Assembly: GCA_009746045.1 (NCBI GenBank)
Contig: RPFO01002272.1
Location: 125,001 to 189,000, forward strand
From: Mesostigma viride
Taxonomy: Eukaryota; Streptophyta; Mesostigmatophyceae; Mesostigmatales; Mesostigmataceae
DNA length: 64,000 bases
Direction of reading: 5' to 3'
This document shows, piece by piece, positions 20,386-30,632 of this stretch; position 1 is the first letter of the stretch; each line of letters starts with the position of its first letter. Made by a program: the position numbers and the translations under genes. The notes under the pieces are model-generated. The model was not told the DNA's origin. It saw only the letters and a program-made list of their open reading frames with translations, and searched no databases.

Positions 20386-20941
20386 CAGAGCCACCCAACA
20401 ACTTCCGAGAAGGAGGGGTGACGTGCCCTCCTTTGTACTGGATCATGCCGGCCACCATCTGCTTGAAAGAGGCGCTCTCAGCCGCATTGAAGGCAATGCC
20501 GTTCTCGATAAAAAATTCGGCAGCCAGCAGCTGGACACCTTGTTCGTCGACGGGAACCAGCGATTTGGTGATGCTCAGCTGGCCTTTGCTGGGAACCGAC
20601 GACAAGTCAGCCGGCGCAGCCCCTCCTATCTCCGCCATTGCCCTGTTCAAATTGTGATGCTTCTTGGCGTCTGACTTCTGCAACTTGTTGTTAGCAATCC
20701 TGAGAAACCTGCTCCGGATATTCGGTGGAATTTTGTCGCAGGGTAACATCCCTTCCCCTGCGATTCCGGCAAAGTGTGCACGGACTCGGAATACGCTGAT
20801 TGGCCCCGCCTTGTAGGAGAAGTTCTTGTTGCAAAATGAACAGAACATCCTCGACACATACTGCGTTGTGTTACTAACAGCATCTGTGACTGCTTCTTTC
20901 TTCTCGACAACGAAATCCCATTCAGGCCCTTTCTTCGGCAT
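20360..20941 (-). pseudogene. hAT transposase, N-terminal part only
   Basis: The frame from MPKKGPEWDF to a stop at 20360 is 193 codons. It begins with a BED-type zinc finger: FCSFCNKNF, a basic segment, then RAHFAGIAGEGMLPC, matching the 'C..C...R...HLAGI.G.G..PC' pattern of plant hAT transposases. Next comes the conserved FFIENGIAFNAAESASFKQM block and PPSRKLLG, where intact hAT proteins continue into the RNase-H-like catalytic domain and hATC dimerisation domain. Here the homology ends and the last ~10 residues come from repeat DNA. The gene is 3'-deleted. An in-frame ATG at 20968 would add nine residues. Confidence 0.85.
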
Positions 20942-21634
20942 GGCTGCAAATCGAAAATGGCTGCACACTATCGCACAGTCGCACTGGCCTCGTCGTCGCT
21001 ATATTGCATTACACCGTCAGTAGCACATGCAGCTGGCATTTGCTGGCATTATGCGTTTTGTACCTAGTCCTAGCTGTCTCCTACCGGCCAAAGATTTTGC
21101 AAGGCTTGCGCTTTATGGAAAGAACTGTACGCATCTACTTCTAGTAGTAAAAATCTCAAATGTGCAGTGAACGCGCCGCGCCCAGAACCTGGGCACCGCG
21201 CCAGTGCCCGCTGCCCGCTGGTACCCCCCAAAAATTCTAAGTCCAAACCGCGTATTCTGAAGTAAAGTACGCGTATATACGGCGGAGGCCTTCAGTGTAC
21301 GTTTTCCCGTATTTTTGCGGCTCCGTACGGCGTACTGACCAACCCGGTCCTTAACAAGCACAGGCACCCAGGGGGGGCTTGAGGAGAGGGCCTAGAAGGC
21401 CTGCATGACATATGGGGTGGAGGGTATGTGGCTAGGCTATAGCTGGTGTACACATGGCATCTCAGCAGAGAGTAACTCCCTGCATAGGCATCGCATGGCT
21501 AAATTCTTAATGCATCATCCATGGGAGGTCCCATTGTAGGCTGGGCGCGGCTAAATACTGAAAGCATCATCCATGGGGGCCCGATTATGGGCGCACATGC
21601 GCGTGCATGGGCCACTTGCAAAGGCTAAGCCTAT

Positions 21635-21787
21635 CTAATATACACTACTGGTATATTCCCTATAGTCTGGGGTGGCAGGAGGGGCCTGCCAGGGCTTGTG
21701 GTCAACGTGGAGGACCGCCCCCCTCCAGTATACCGGCTTCCCCCCTGCACGCTGCCGGAGCTGAAGGTAGGTCGGCCATAGCTCTGT
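21635..21787 (-). pseudogene. LINE ORF1 C-terminal scrap
   Basis: A minus-strand frame reads GGKPVYWRGAVLHVDHKPW. It resembles the end of the ORF1 copies at 22.1-24 kb (KPKVYYWRGGDLMINH). Too short to classify alone. Confidence 0.4.
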
Positions 21788-21995
21788 ATATAGGTTTATT
21801 GCTGGGCCGGCGTTTGCTTTGGTTTTCAAGTGATTTCACTCTGCTGCAAGTAATTATATTTTTAATATATATAATAGGTGCATGGTGTATATTAATTTCT
21901 TCTGGGTTCTAGCTTCTTCTTTTCGGGTTTTTCCTTATGTTGCATGCCAATCTCACCTCCGTAAATTATCATTCTCAATGAATATATATAGGTGA
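21788..21995 (+). repeat. LINE 3' module, copy 5
   Basis: CTGTATATAGGTTTATTGCT to AATTATATTTTTAATATATA, then the ATTAATTTCTTC..CACCTCCGTAA..ATTCTCAATGAATATATA 3' UTR, as at 19190-19400. Confidence 0.7.
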
Positions 21996-22089
21996 AGTAT
22001 AGAACTGCGCATGCGTGCGTGCCACCGCCTTCGCCGCCTTCTCGACCACCCATGCATGTCGGGACAAGGCGGCTCCCCCACCAGTCATG

Positions 22090-22377
22090 CTTACCTTCCT
22101 CTCCCCTCAGTGAGGACGTACAAGAGGCGGTTCCTAGCTCTCTCGACTCTCGTCACAAGAGGTTGCACGACCTCATTCCCCTGAACGCTGGATGACGATC
22201 GACCTGATCGACCCCCGCTCAGCAGCAGCATGCAGCGACGCGACCTGTGGCCGGAATACCTCCGCCACAAGCAGGATCCCTGCCCAAAAGCCCAAGGTAT
22301 ACTACTGGAGGGGCGGGGACCTGATGATCAACCATGCACCAGATGTGCATGGGCGCCCGGCCCCCGCGGGCTACTAG
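22090..22377 (+). pseudogene. LINE ORF1 C-terminal domain remnant (plus)
   Basis: Frameshifted coding remnant. The piece LSSSMQRRDLWPEYLRHKQDP matches the 'P.Q..RR..LWPE' start of an L1-type ORF1 C-terminal domain. After a frame change it ends KPKVYYWRGGDLMINH, then a stop at 22375-22377. Related to the intact ORF1 at 10208-11395 in layout, not in close sequence. Confidence 0.45.
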
Positions 22378-23050
22378 ATTAGTTAGCCCTTGTAATCATA
22401 ATTGGTAATCACTGTCGCCATGGATGGCAGCCGATGCCTAGAATGTTCCACGTCACTCAGGGCACGTGCACCGCTAACGCATGGTACTATACACAACCGT
22501 CAACCAGCCTTAGCCTTAACTTAGCCCCACATTAATTAATTAAACACGTGCTCCCGTTGGGGAGTCACGGTCTCACGGAGCACCGAAGTGCTTTTAATCC
22601 CTGTGTGTGCACAACAGGAGAAAGGGCAGAGACCCCCAGTCTCCTTCATGCCAAAGGTATTGCCACAGCTGCATGCGGGCGCGCTAGCTAAACGGACACG
22701 CTAACGCCGGCAGTCTGTGGGTGCAATAAGACCCATGTATGTGAGCATGGCATTACACGAGCGTGGGCAAGTAATCTGATCGAAGCCAGGACGTAGCATG
22801 GCTGTACAAGGGCTAAGCTAAGGCTATGGCTGGTTGTGTACCGTGCGTTAGCGGTGCACGTGACTAGGTATGGTGGCACAACTAGGCAAACATTCTAAGC
22901 ATATGGCTGCCATGGCGGCAGTGACTACCAATGAAGTCAAGCTAGGGCTATACAAGCTATTCTAGCCCGCTGGGGGCGTCCACATCAAGATAATTTGTGG
23001 TTGATCATCAGGTCCCCGCCCCTCCAGTACACCTTGGGCTTCTGGGGGTC
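22288..23050. repeat. Imperfect ~240-bp inverted repeat around a ~280-bp spacer
   Basis: The left arm is about 22288-22530: CCCAAGGTATACTACTGGAG, then GTAATCACTGTCGCCATGG, CACGTGCACCGCTAACGC, then CTTAGCCTTAACTTAGCCC. It is mirrored at about 22805-23050 (GGGCTAAGCTAAGGC, GCGTTAGCGGTGCACGTG, CCATGGCGGCAGTGACTACC, CTCCAGTACACCTTGGGC). Both arms start in an ORF1 3' end, so this is an inverted pair of LINE 3' ends. The spacer holds a (TTAA) tract and the CTCCCGTTGGGGAG hairpin (22551-22564). Confidence 0.65.
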
Positions 23051-24030
23051 CTGACGTGGCACCCGCGCAGTTCTACCTCACCTACCAGGCCCATGAGGGT
23101 AAGGAGCTGGTCCACTTGCATGATCAAGCTCATCGGCAAGGGTGGTTGATGGGTCTCCCCTGGCTTTTTAAGGAAACGACGCAGCACCACTGGGCACTAG
23201 CGGCGAGCGCGGTCGGTGGCCTCCAGTTGTTTTGTCTGGCGAAGCTGTCTTCAAGCTCCTGCAGTTTCGTACTATAGCGATGGCGTCAGTGGTCGAGGCG
23301 GTCGCTAGCTGACCGCAGCAGGTCCGCGTAGGAGTGCGGCGAGAGGCTCATCATCGGCCGCCCGGGTGGGCTGGGCTGCGATGGTGGCCGTCTGCGCTGA
23401 AATCGCTGGGACCTGCGCGGCCAGGGCGTTGGTTTGGGCGGTGATGGCTTCAAGCTTCTTGACGAGCAGGCCGCACTTCGGCCGGCTCCACCTGATTAAT
23501 TACCGGCGAGAGACAAGTGCCGCCTGCGCCTCAGATATGCCTGCACTGAAGTCTGCAGCGCCCTGAACTGAGCTAGGTTGGAGCTAGCTTGTGGACGACC
23601 TTGGTTTCCACATTGGAGACCCCCGGGCCTCAAACCGCACGTGTTGAGCGTCGTGTTCAACGAGGGCAGCTTCTCGGCCAACGGCCAGCTAGGTCACGTG
23701 CTCCTCCAGCACTCCAGCACCAGTTGCTCGGATCGATGTCCTCATGGCAGAGGGAGGGAGCCGATGTGGCTGCCGGCTGCGCAGGCCGGGCTGGCTTGCG
23801 GAGCTTAGCGACGAGGTCGTCGTTAGTGAGCTGGAAGAAGCTGTACAGCGAGGCGAAGTTTGAGCTCTGGCCGGGCGAGGAACCGGCTCTGACCTCTTCA
23901 GGTTTTTGGCAAGGCTGGGCCCACAGGGCCCGCGGAGCTTGCTTTCCTGTGCGTAGAACTGGACTATCTCGGCGCATTCGTCCTTGGTCAGGGCCAGCCA
24001 GTGGCAGAAAGGAAAGAGTTCGTGACCAGT
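22985..24030 (-). pseudogene. Decayed LINE ORF1 copy (minus)
   Basis: Read on the minus strand with several frameshifts and stops. SNFASLYSFFQLTNDDLVAK near 23860 parallels LANLATFLAYNDAAVF of the intact ORF1. A Ser/Arg/Leu helical stretch near 23300 stands where the coiled coil should be. QKPKVYWRGGDLMINH ends the frame near 23000. The order N-terminal helix, coiled coil, WRG end is conserved, so I take it as one dead ORF1 copy. Confidence 0.4.
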
Positions 24031-24321
24031 CTAGGTACTGTCGCCATTTGTTTTATCGTAGCAGGGTTTCTTGGGCTCTGGCGAGGCGCTTGGCGATGGG
24101 TTTGCTGGTGATGGGTTTGTGGGCCCAGACGGCTGGCCCGGGCAAGGACAATGGCTAGTGGGTTGGGCTGGGAGCCGGAAAGCTCCTTTTCCAAACCTCG
24201 TTTTGCTTTAGGAGTCTGTCATAGCTGCTTGTCACGTGCGTAACTTTTTCGATACTGCGTTCCAGCCGCAACCAATTATACTGGCAAGTGTCATCCTGAA
24301 CGACTCCTGAACACGCGGACA

Positions 24322-24753
24322 AGATAACGGCAGGCTCGAGCTACCATGGTCCGGATTCTCCCGATTTCTGGCCTGCGCTGGTTGTCTCCTTGATACTGGC
24401 AAGTGTGTCTGAAAAAGGCGCATCGAATGCAAGTGATCTGTCTGAATTCGGGGCTCAGACGCAAAAGATCTGATCTCCGGACGCCGTCAGCCATACGCCG
24501 TCAGCCATTTGGATGGCAGTTTGCTACATTCTGCTTGCCTAGCTCGAAAAAAAAACAGCATGCATGCCTAGCGCGCTCGTATGCCTACGCGTCGATCCGG
24601 CCTAATATAGTATACTGCAGGAGGGCGCACGTGCGCAGATCTCGACCTGCGCAGGCATGCGTGCCACTGACTGAGTCATATATCAAAGAGACAACCAGCG
24701 CAGGCCAGAAATCGGGAGAATCCGGACCATGGTAGCTCGAGCCTGCCGTTATC
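24322..24753. mobile_element. Small element with 73-bp inverted repeats (MITE-like)
   Basis: GATAACGGCAGGCTCGAGCT to GGTTGTCTCCTTGATA at 24322-24394 is repeated inverted at 24681-24753 with one substitution, enclosing 286 bp with no gene. The same terminal sequence is found singly at 18430-18503. Pieces of its inner end (TATCAA-GAGACAACCAGC) occur near 1870, 50158 and 57752. The size and arms fit a non-autonomous DNA transposon. I could not define a target duplication. Confidence 0.65.
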
Positions 24754-25270
24754 TATATATGAATATTAACATCCATGCATGCACGTCATGCGTCATGCAT
24801 GCATGCAAAGTAGTGCGCAATAAATGGCAGCTGAAGCATGCATGTGCAGTCCGTCAACGCTAACAAATCAAGTACTTGAAAAACATATAGGTAGCACAAG
24901 TGGGATTAAATATATCGCCCTATATTTATACTACTACATTTCTGGAATAAATAAGAACAGATTTCTGGATAGTTTAGCCAATTACCGGCCAAGTCTTGGC
25001 CAGGTACCCCAGGCCGTATTATGGGTCTTTGCTGAGGCCGCGTCTGGGCCGTAGATATCACAAATAGTAGAGAATGGGCATCCACCCAGTACCGGTCTGT
25101 CTGCCTTGGCGACCCACGTCAGTTTAATGAACATGTGACCTGGCCAGGTGCCTTCCATGGCAACGAGAGAAGGGGGTGATCCCTGGCCCCTTATTGCGGT
25201 GCATCAACCAGGGGTGAAAGGTACCTACGAGTTCACAAGGTTCATACCCCGTGTCTCGTCTATTGGAGGC
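24754..25270. other. No gene seen
   Basis: AT-richer DNA with GCATGCATGC-type runs near 24775-24810. Nothing recognisable before the ATGA microsatellite. Confidence 0.4.
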
Positions 25271-25271
25271 G

Positions 25272-25436
25272 CATGAATGAATGAATGAATGAATGAATGA
25301 ATGAATGAATGAATGAATGAATGAATGAATGAATGAATGAATGAATGAATGAATGAATGAATGAATGAATGAATGAATGAATGAATGAATGAATGAATGA
25401 ATGAATGAATGAATGAATGAGTGAATGAATGAATGG
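25272..25436 (+). repeat. (AATG)n microsatellite
   Basis: About 41 uninterrupted ATGA units, with one GTGA variant near the right end. It lies about 100 bp past the 3' end of the sialidase-family gene. Confidence 0.97.
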
Positions 25437-25533
25437 ATGTATGGAAGAGACTGCGCCTCCTACAAAGTCCGCCAAACTTCACATATGTTAGCCCCATACA
25501 GCTTTAGCGGTCGCACATCCAGATATCTGTATC

Positions 25534-28500
25534 TCACATGGCTTCACCCAACAGGCCATAGGTGGGCAGTACCCCCTCGTCCGGTGCAACGGACGTCCGG
25601 CGAGGGAGACTAGCGGGCGGCCGGGGCTTTGCCGACTTTTTCACACCCTGCGGGGGTGCCTTTGTCGGCGGCGGCAGGACCGGGATGTTCTTGGGCGGGC
25701 CAGCCCTCGCCCTCAACTCTGCCATCGAGATGGAAAAGTAGGCAATGCGCATGCGGTGCCATGTGTACGAGAGGCTGATGCCCTCATTCCCCGCGTCCCT
25801 GGGTCCCGGCCACGCGATGATGGCCGGGTAGGCAAACTCGTGCCGCTTCTCGTGCCACTTTGTCTTCAACCCCGCCACCAGCTCGCTCTCGACATCCAAC
25901 GCGCGCGGCCAGGTCTCTCCATTGTCGTCGCTGAGGCTAAGCCGCAGCGGCGCACGACCCTGCTCATATGTGACCGGGTTATGGGCCAAGACCAGCGTGC
26001 CGGACGCCGGAAGACGGACGGCGTCGATCCCCGAGTTGTTGTTGGGGAGCTTGGTGCGGCGCGGCTGGCTCCACGTGCGCCCGCCATCGGCCGAGTCGGT
26101 GCGCCAGATGCACGCGTCGGGCCCCTTGTTCTTTGTGCGCAGGAACGCGTGCACGTGGCCCGGCGCCGACTCCCATAACGTGGGCTGGTTGATCCCTAAG
26201 TGCTGCCGCACGTCCCACGAGGTCGGACGCAAGTATTCTGAGTGTTTCCAGGTGGCCCCTCGGTCGGTCGAGAGGTCAATGAAGCCCATCCCTTGCTCGG
26301 CGCCCTTCTTGCGAGGGGCAATGCTGCCACCCGCGAGCCATGTCCCGTCGGATAGGACAATCGGCTTGTTCTTGACAGGGCCGCGCCCGCCGTCGCCCGT
26401 GGACCCTGGCACGAGCTCCCAGGGCGCCTCCCAGGTCTCGCCATGGTCGCGCGAACGCGTCACAAGCGTGCGCCAGACGGGGATGTCCTTGCCAACCTGC
26501 CCGGGGCGGCCGCGGCAGCAGCGCACACGTTGGGTGGTAGGGGCACCACAGCAAAGGGTAAGCGAGGGGCTGTAAGAATGAAAATCTGGCAAGCGCGGCG
26601 AGATTTCAGTGGAAGGAAGGGAATGGCAAAGGGGGGGAGAACGGGGGGAGTAGGGGCTTAGGGAGGGGGGGGAGGAGGGGTGTAGAGGCGTAGGGGCGTA
26701 GGGGCATAGGGGCGTAGGGGCGTAGGGGCGTAGGGGCGTAGGGGCGTAGGGGCGTAGGGGCGTAGGGGCGTAGGGGCGTAGGGGCGTAGGGGCGTAGGGG
26801 CGTAGGGGCGTAGGGGCGTAGGGGCGTAGGGGCGCAGGGGAGTAGGGGATTAGGGCAGTAGGAGAGGATGGGAGGGGGGGAGGGGGCAGTAGCAGAGACA
26901 GGCAGCCTCTGATTGTCCTAGGCCCACTTCAGATTGTTAGTACACGAATAATCTCCGTTCTTCTCAATAAGAAAACAGACCAGCCCTTCTCTGGCAGCAA
27001 TCCGTGCCACATCCCCACAAGGCACAAATGGTGAGCTGCCGCGGTCCATGTGGTAGCCTTTGCTCCCCAACCCCGTTCGGCTTACCTTGATGCTTACCTG
27101 GATTTGCTGCTGCATGTCTTGGTCTGAGAATTCCCAGGGGCACAGCGACAGGCGGTCTAAGAACATCCGACCTGCCAGCAATGCTCATGCCCACTGCCAT
27201 TGAACCGCACGTACATGCATCCGCATACCGCTGTTCCACTGACCTTTGCTCCACTAGCAACCAAACCCGACCTTTAAGCACAGGAGCATACCTTGAAGAA
27301 CAGTAGCACGGACGCGCAGTTGAACATAATGCTGCCGTCCTCTGCCACCCCCTCCTGCTCCTCCTCGCAGAAGAGCACAGGGTTCCAGTGCGCAACGTTG
27401 GACACTTTGATGGTGCGCGCCACGCGCCAGCGGGCGTTCGGCCGGTTGGTCAAGTCCAGGCCCTGGTTTGGGGGAGGGTCTACGTTCACCTCATAGAGCT
27501 TGCGGATGCCTGTCCAGATGGTGACATCTGGCGAGCCCTCCTGCGTGGCGTGGGCGTGGGCCGAAAGGCCAGGCCAGCAGTTGGTAGTTGCAGGGAGCAA
27601 GGGGGGGACGGAGGGGGTTCATGGCATGTCCTGACAGGGCTCGCATGCTGTGACAGTAGGCAGCAGGTCCTTGTGCCAAGTAGTAGTGATGCTGTCAGGT
27701 CAGACGGTGCGGACATAAATTCTGAGCAGAAGCCAACGTGTTTGCAGTTTGCAGGCAATGGGTGTGGCTGCGGAGCCCTCGTGAAGCATAGAGACCTACA
27801 GCACAGAGACCTACAGCATTGAGACCTATAGCATAGAGGTCTAGAGCCTAGAGACCTACAGCACAGAGACCTACATCATAGAGACCTACAGCATAGAGAC
27901 CTACAGCATAGACACCTACAGCATAGACACCTACAGCATAGAGACCTACATCATAAAGACCTACAGCATAGAGACCTACAGCATAGAGACCTACAGCATA
28001 GAAACCTACAGCATAGAGACCTACAGCATAGAGACCTACAGCATAGAGACCTACAGCATAGAGACCTACAGCATAGAGACCTACAGCATAGAGACCTACA
28101 GCATAGAGACCTACAGCATAGAGACCAACACCATAGAGACCTACAGCCTAGAGACCTACAGCATAGAGACCTACAGCATAGAGACCTACAGCATAGAGAC
28201 CTACAGCACAGAGACCTACAACACAAAGACCTACAGCATAGACACCTACAGCCTAGACACCTACAGCCTAGAGACCTACAGCATAGAGACCTACAGCATA
28301 GAGACCTACAGCATAGAGACCTACAACATAGAGACCTACAGCCTAGAGACCTACAGCCTAGAGACCTACAGCATAGAGACCTACAGCATAGAGACCTACA
28401 ACATAGAGACCTACAGCATAGAGACCTACAGCACAGAGACCTACAGCATAGAGACCTACAGCATAGAGACCTACAACATAGAAAATATACAGAAAGCGAT

Positions 28501-30632
28501 ACCACGGCACATGTTTAGGAATGGCTTTCTTGACCAATGTCGAGGCACCCCACCTTGACAGTGCCATAATCAAGTCTAACCCCACCATGCGAGGAGTAAC
28601 CAAATTTACCCCCACCATGCTAGGGGCAATCAGGTCTACCTCCACCATGCACCACCGGCGCGGAGCCTGGCTGACAGTGCCATGCACGCCACATTGGCTG
28701 GCGTGTGTTCCCTTCCACCGACACCTGTGGGATCATGTCATGACAACTGTTCTACTCGGTGATGACACACATGCTACTGCGTGCTGATGCCACACAAGCC
28801 ATTACGGCGGTGATGGCTGTGTCGGCAGCGAATGGTGCGCGTGTGCGACCGGCAGGAACAATGGGTGGTGCAAGCCGGCTGGCCGGCAAGCAGGCAGGTA
28901 GACTGGTAGGCGGGTGGGCGGGTGGGCGGGTGGGCGGGTGGGCGGGTGGGCGGGTGGGCGGGTGGGCGGGTGGGCGGGTGGGCGGGTGGGCGGGTGGGCG
29001 GGTGGGCGGGTGGGGGTGGGCGGGTGGGCAGGTGGGCGGGTGGGCGGGTAGGCGGGTAGGCGGGTAGGCGGGTGGGCGGGTGGGCGGGTGGGCGGGTGGG
29101 CGGGTGGGCGGGTGGGCGGGTGGGCGGGTGGGCGGGTGGGCGGGTGGGCGGGTGGGCGGGTGGGCGGGTGGGCGGGTGGGCGGGTGGGCGGGTGGGCGGG
29201 TGGGCGGGTGGGCGGGTGGGCGGGTGGGCGGGTGGGCGGGTGGGCGGGTGGGCGGGTGGGCGGGTGGGCGGGTGGGCGGGTGGGCGGGTGGGCGGGTGGG
29301 CGGGTGGGCGGGTGGGCGGGTGGGCGGGTGGGCGGGTGGGCGGGTGGGCGGGTGGGCGGGTGGGCGGGTGGGCGGGTGGGCGGGTGGGCGGGTGGGCGGG
29401 TGGGCGGGTGGGCGGGTGGGCGGGTGGGCGGGTGGGCGGGTGGGCGGGTGGGCGGGTGGGCGGGTGGGCGGGTGGGCGGGTGGGCGGGTGGGCGGGTGGG
29501 CGGGTGGGCGGGTGGGCGGGTGGGCGGTGGGTGGGTGGGCGGGTGGGCGGGTGGGCGGGTGGGCGGGTGGGTGGGTGGGCAGGTAGGTGGGTAGGCGGGT
29601 AGGCGGGTAGGCAGGTAGGCAGGTAGGCAGGCAGGTTGGCAGGCTGCGGGCTGTGTGTGGGGCAATAGGTGGGAGGGCGAGTTGGTGCATGGCAGTTTCG
29701 AGGTGGCTGGTAAGGTGGGTGGGTTGGTGCAGGGACCAGGTGGTAGACAGTGCTCCCGTTATTGGACCTCGCAGCTGCTGTAGTTAGAGTTGCTTACTTG
29801 CCACTGCTGTTCTGAGGTGGCAGCCAAGAAAAATGATGCTCATGACGTTTCTGTCTTGATCCGAAAATTCTATGAACAATAAAGGCAGGAGCAAGAGGCT
29901 ATAAGCTTTAGGGCAGACCAAACGGATGGCTCGGCACTAACTGGAACCCAAAATGGTCTATAGAGGCAAGCGGAGAGACCAATTAAAAATAGAGGCCGCT
30001 CGTCAGCTGGGCACAACTGCTCCCTAAGGAAGAGTTTCGCGATAAGACACATCATATCATTAAGCATGTTGTTCTGGCTAAGATCAGAATTCGGCGAGTG
30101 CGGTTTCATGGCAGCGGCCTTCTGTAAACCAACTAGGCTGGTCATGGCCTCATGGGTGTCCCCTCGGATGCCCCACGGAGGTCTAGGTCTGCAGCATGCC
30201 AGCATTGCTTACCTTTCGGCCAGCAAACCAGGCAACTAGAACGGTCGCAGGATCAAGGTGCAGCAACGTGGTGGCGTGACACTCCGGTGGTAGAACTTCA
30301 AACTCGAGAATCGTGGCTTTCGCTTTGTTTGCGTTCCAGGTGCCACCGAAAAGAAATTCAGGCCAAGTAAATTTCTTTTTATCGTGCTTTGGATGAGGGT
30401 CGAAGTGAATAAGCAGGCGTCGGTTGCTACGGCTTGTGTCATAATTCTTGACAGGTCCCACCAGGTCGGGTCGGGCAGCAGAACTTGCTGGATCAATGCT
30501 GCGCATTTCCGCCACGGGACTTGGGAGGATGGCAGAGCTCGCTCGAAGGCATAGCATGAAATAAGTTGAAAGTGCTACAATTCCCGCATATCCCCTAGCA
30601 TTCGGCTTTTCGCACTGCATGGTGCTATGCAA
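25534..30632 (-). CDS. Sialidase/neuraminidase-family protein (BNR_2, four Asp-boxes), 3 exons
   Basis: Exons 30632-30213, 27540-27292 and 26496-25534 join in phase 0 with canonical GT-AG ends (AAG|GTAAGC, CAG|GAGGGC, AAG|GTATGC, CAG|GTTGGC), giving 543 aa. Residues ~14-36 are hydrophobic and could be a signal peptide or anchor, so the protein may be secretory. HATTLLHLDPATVLVAWFAG and EGSPDVTIW are the family's N-terminal signature. Four S-x-D-x-G-x-T-W Asp-boxes stand at about 238-245, 299-306, 358-365 and 412-419. FAYPAII and SYTWHRMRIAYF close the six-bladed propeller, and a Pro/Lys-rich tail of ~65 residues follows. Relatives hydrolyse or bind terminal sugars. The substrate cannot be told from sequence: sialic acid is uncommon in green algae. 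ATG at 30632 is the first Met (a second is at 30620). Both introns are loaded with minisatellites. Confidence 0.88.
26680..26850 (+). repeat. 8-bp minisatellite GGGGCGTA in sialidase intron 2
   Basis: About 20 units of GGGGCGTA, with GGGGCATA and GGGGCGCA variants at the edges. G-rich on the plus strand, hence C-rich in the pre-mRNA of the minus-strand gene. Confidence 0.95.
27786..28481 (+). repeat. 15-bp minisatellite GAGACCTACAGCATA in sialidase intron 1
   Basis: Roughly 46 tandem units with scattered single-base variants (CACAG, CCTAG, ACATAG). The 15-bp period keeps frames open (CRSLCCRSL on the minus strand), which is not coding. Confidence 0.95.
28907..29640 (+). repeat. 8-bp minisatellite GGGCGGGT in sialidase intron 1
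   Basis: About 85 units, almost perfect in the centre and degenerating to AGGCAGGT at the right edge. It lies in the same intron as the 15-bp array. All G runs are on the plus strand. Confidence 0.97.

Larger units (their letters stand above)
19817..21355. mobile_element. Deleted hAT-superfamily DNA transposon with 8-bp target duplication
   Basis: The element proper is 19825-21347. Terminal inverted repeats begin CCGGGTTGGCAAATACGGG on the left and CCGGGTTGGTCAGTACG (reverse complement) on the right. The 8-bp direct repeat TCCTTAAC flanks it at 19817-19824 and 21348-21355. The uninterrupted target is visible in copy A at 3969-3995. An 8-bp duplication, short inverted repeats and the BED-finger ORF inside all point to hAT. 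Subterminal TACGCG/TACGGG words are numerous at both ends. At 1,523 bp it lacks the catalytic part of the transposase and is non-autonomous. Confidence 0.9.
19633..21615 (-). mobile_element. ~440-bp dispersed repeat, copy B, interrupted by a hAT element
   Basis: Inverted copy of the repeat at 3733-4175. Its two halves, 19633-19824 and 21348-21615, join perfectly when the hAT insertion between them is removed. The left end carries TTAATTAATTAAAATCAT and the hairpin GCTCCGTTGGGAGC (19652-19665). The right end finishes at GGGCCAC. Confidence 0.8.

Noticed and set aside
26680-26850. Interstitial telomere repeat
   Set aside because: GGGGCGTA does not fit TTTAGGG, TTAGGG or TTTTAGGG. There is no telomere-type variant at the edges.
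26918-27181. Additional sialidase exon in intron 2
   Set aside because: An 87-codon minus-strand frame exists, but exons 27540-27292 and 26496-25534 already join in phase at the expected place in the family. The frame lacks flanking acceptor/donor agreement.
27786-28481. CRISPR-like array of short direct repeats
   Set aside because: The 15-bp units are contiguous with no spacers, and the genome is eukaryotic. It is a minisatellite.
28752-29690. 312-codon Pro/Ala/His/Thr-rich frame and Gly/Trp-rich frames on the other strand
   Set aside because: An 8-bp repeat cycling through three frames inside a sialidase intron.
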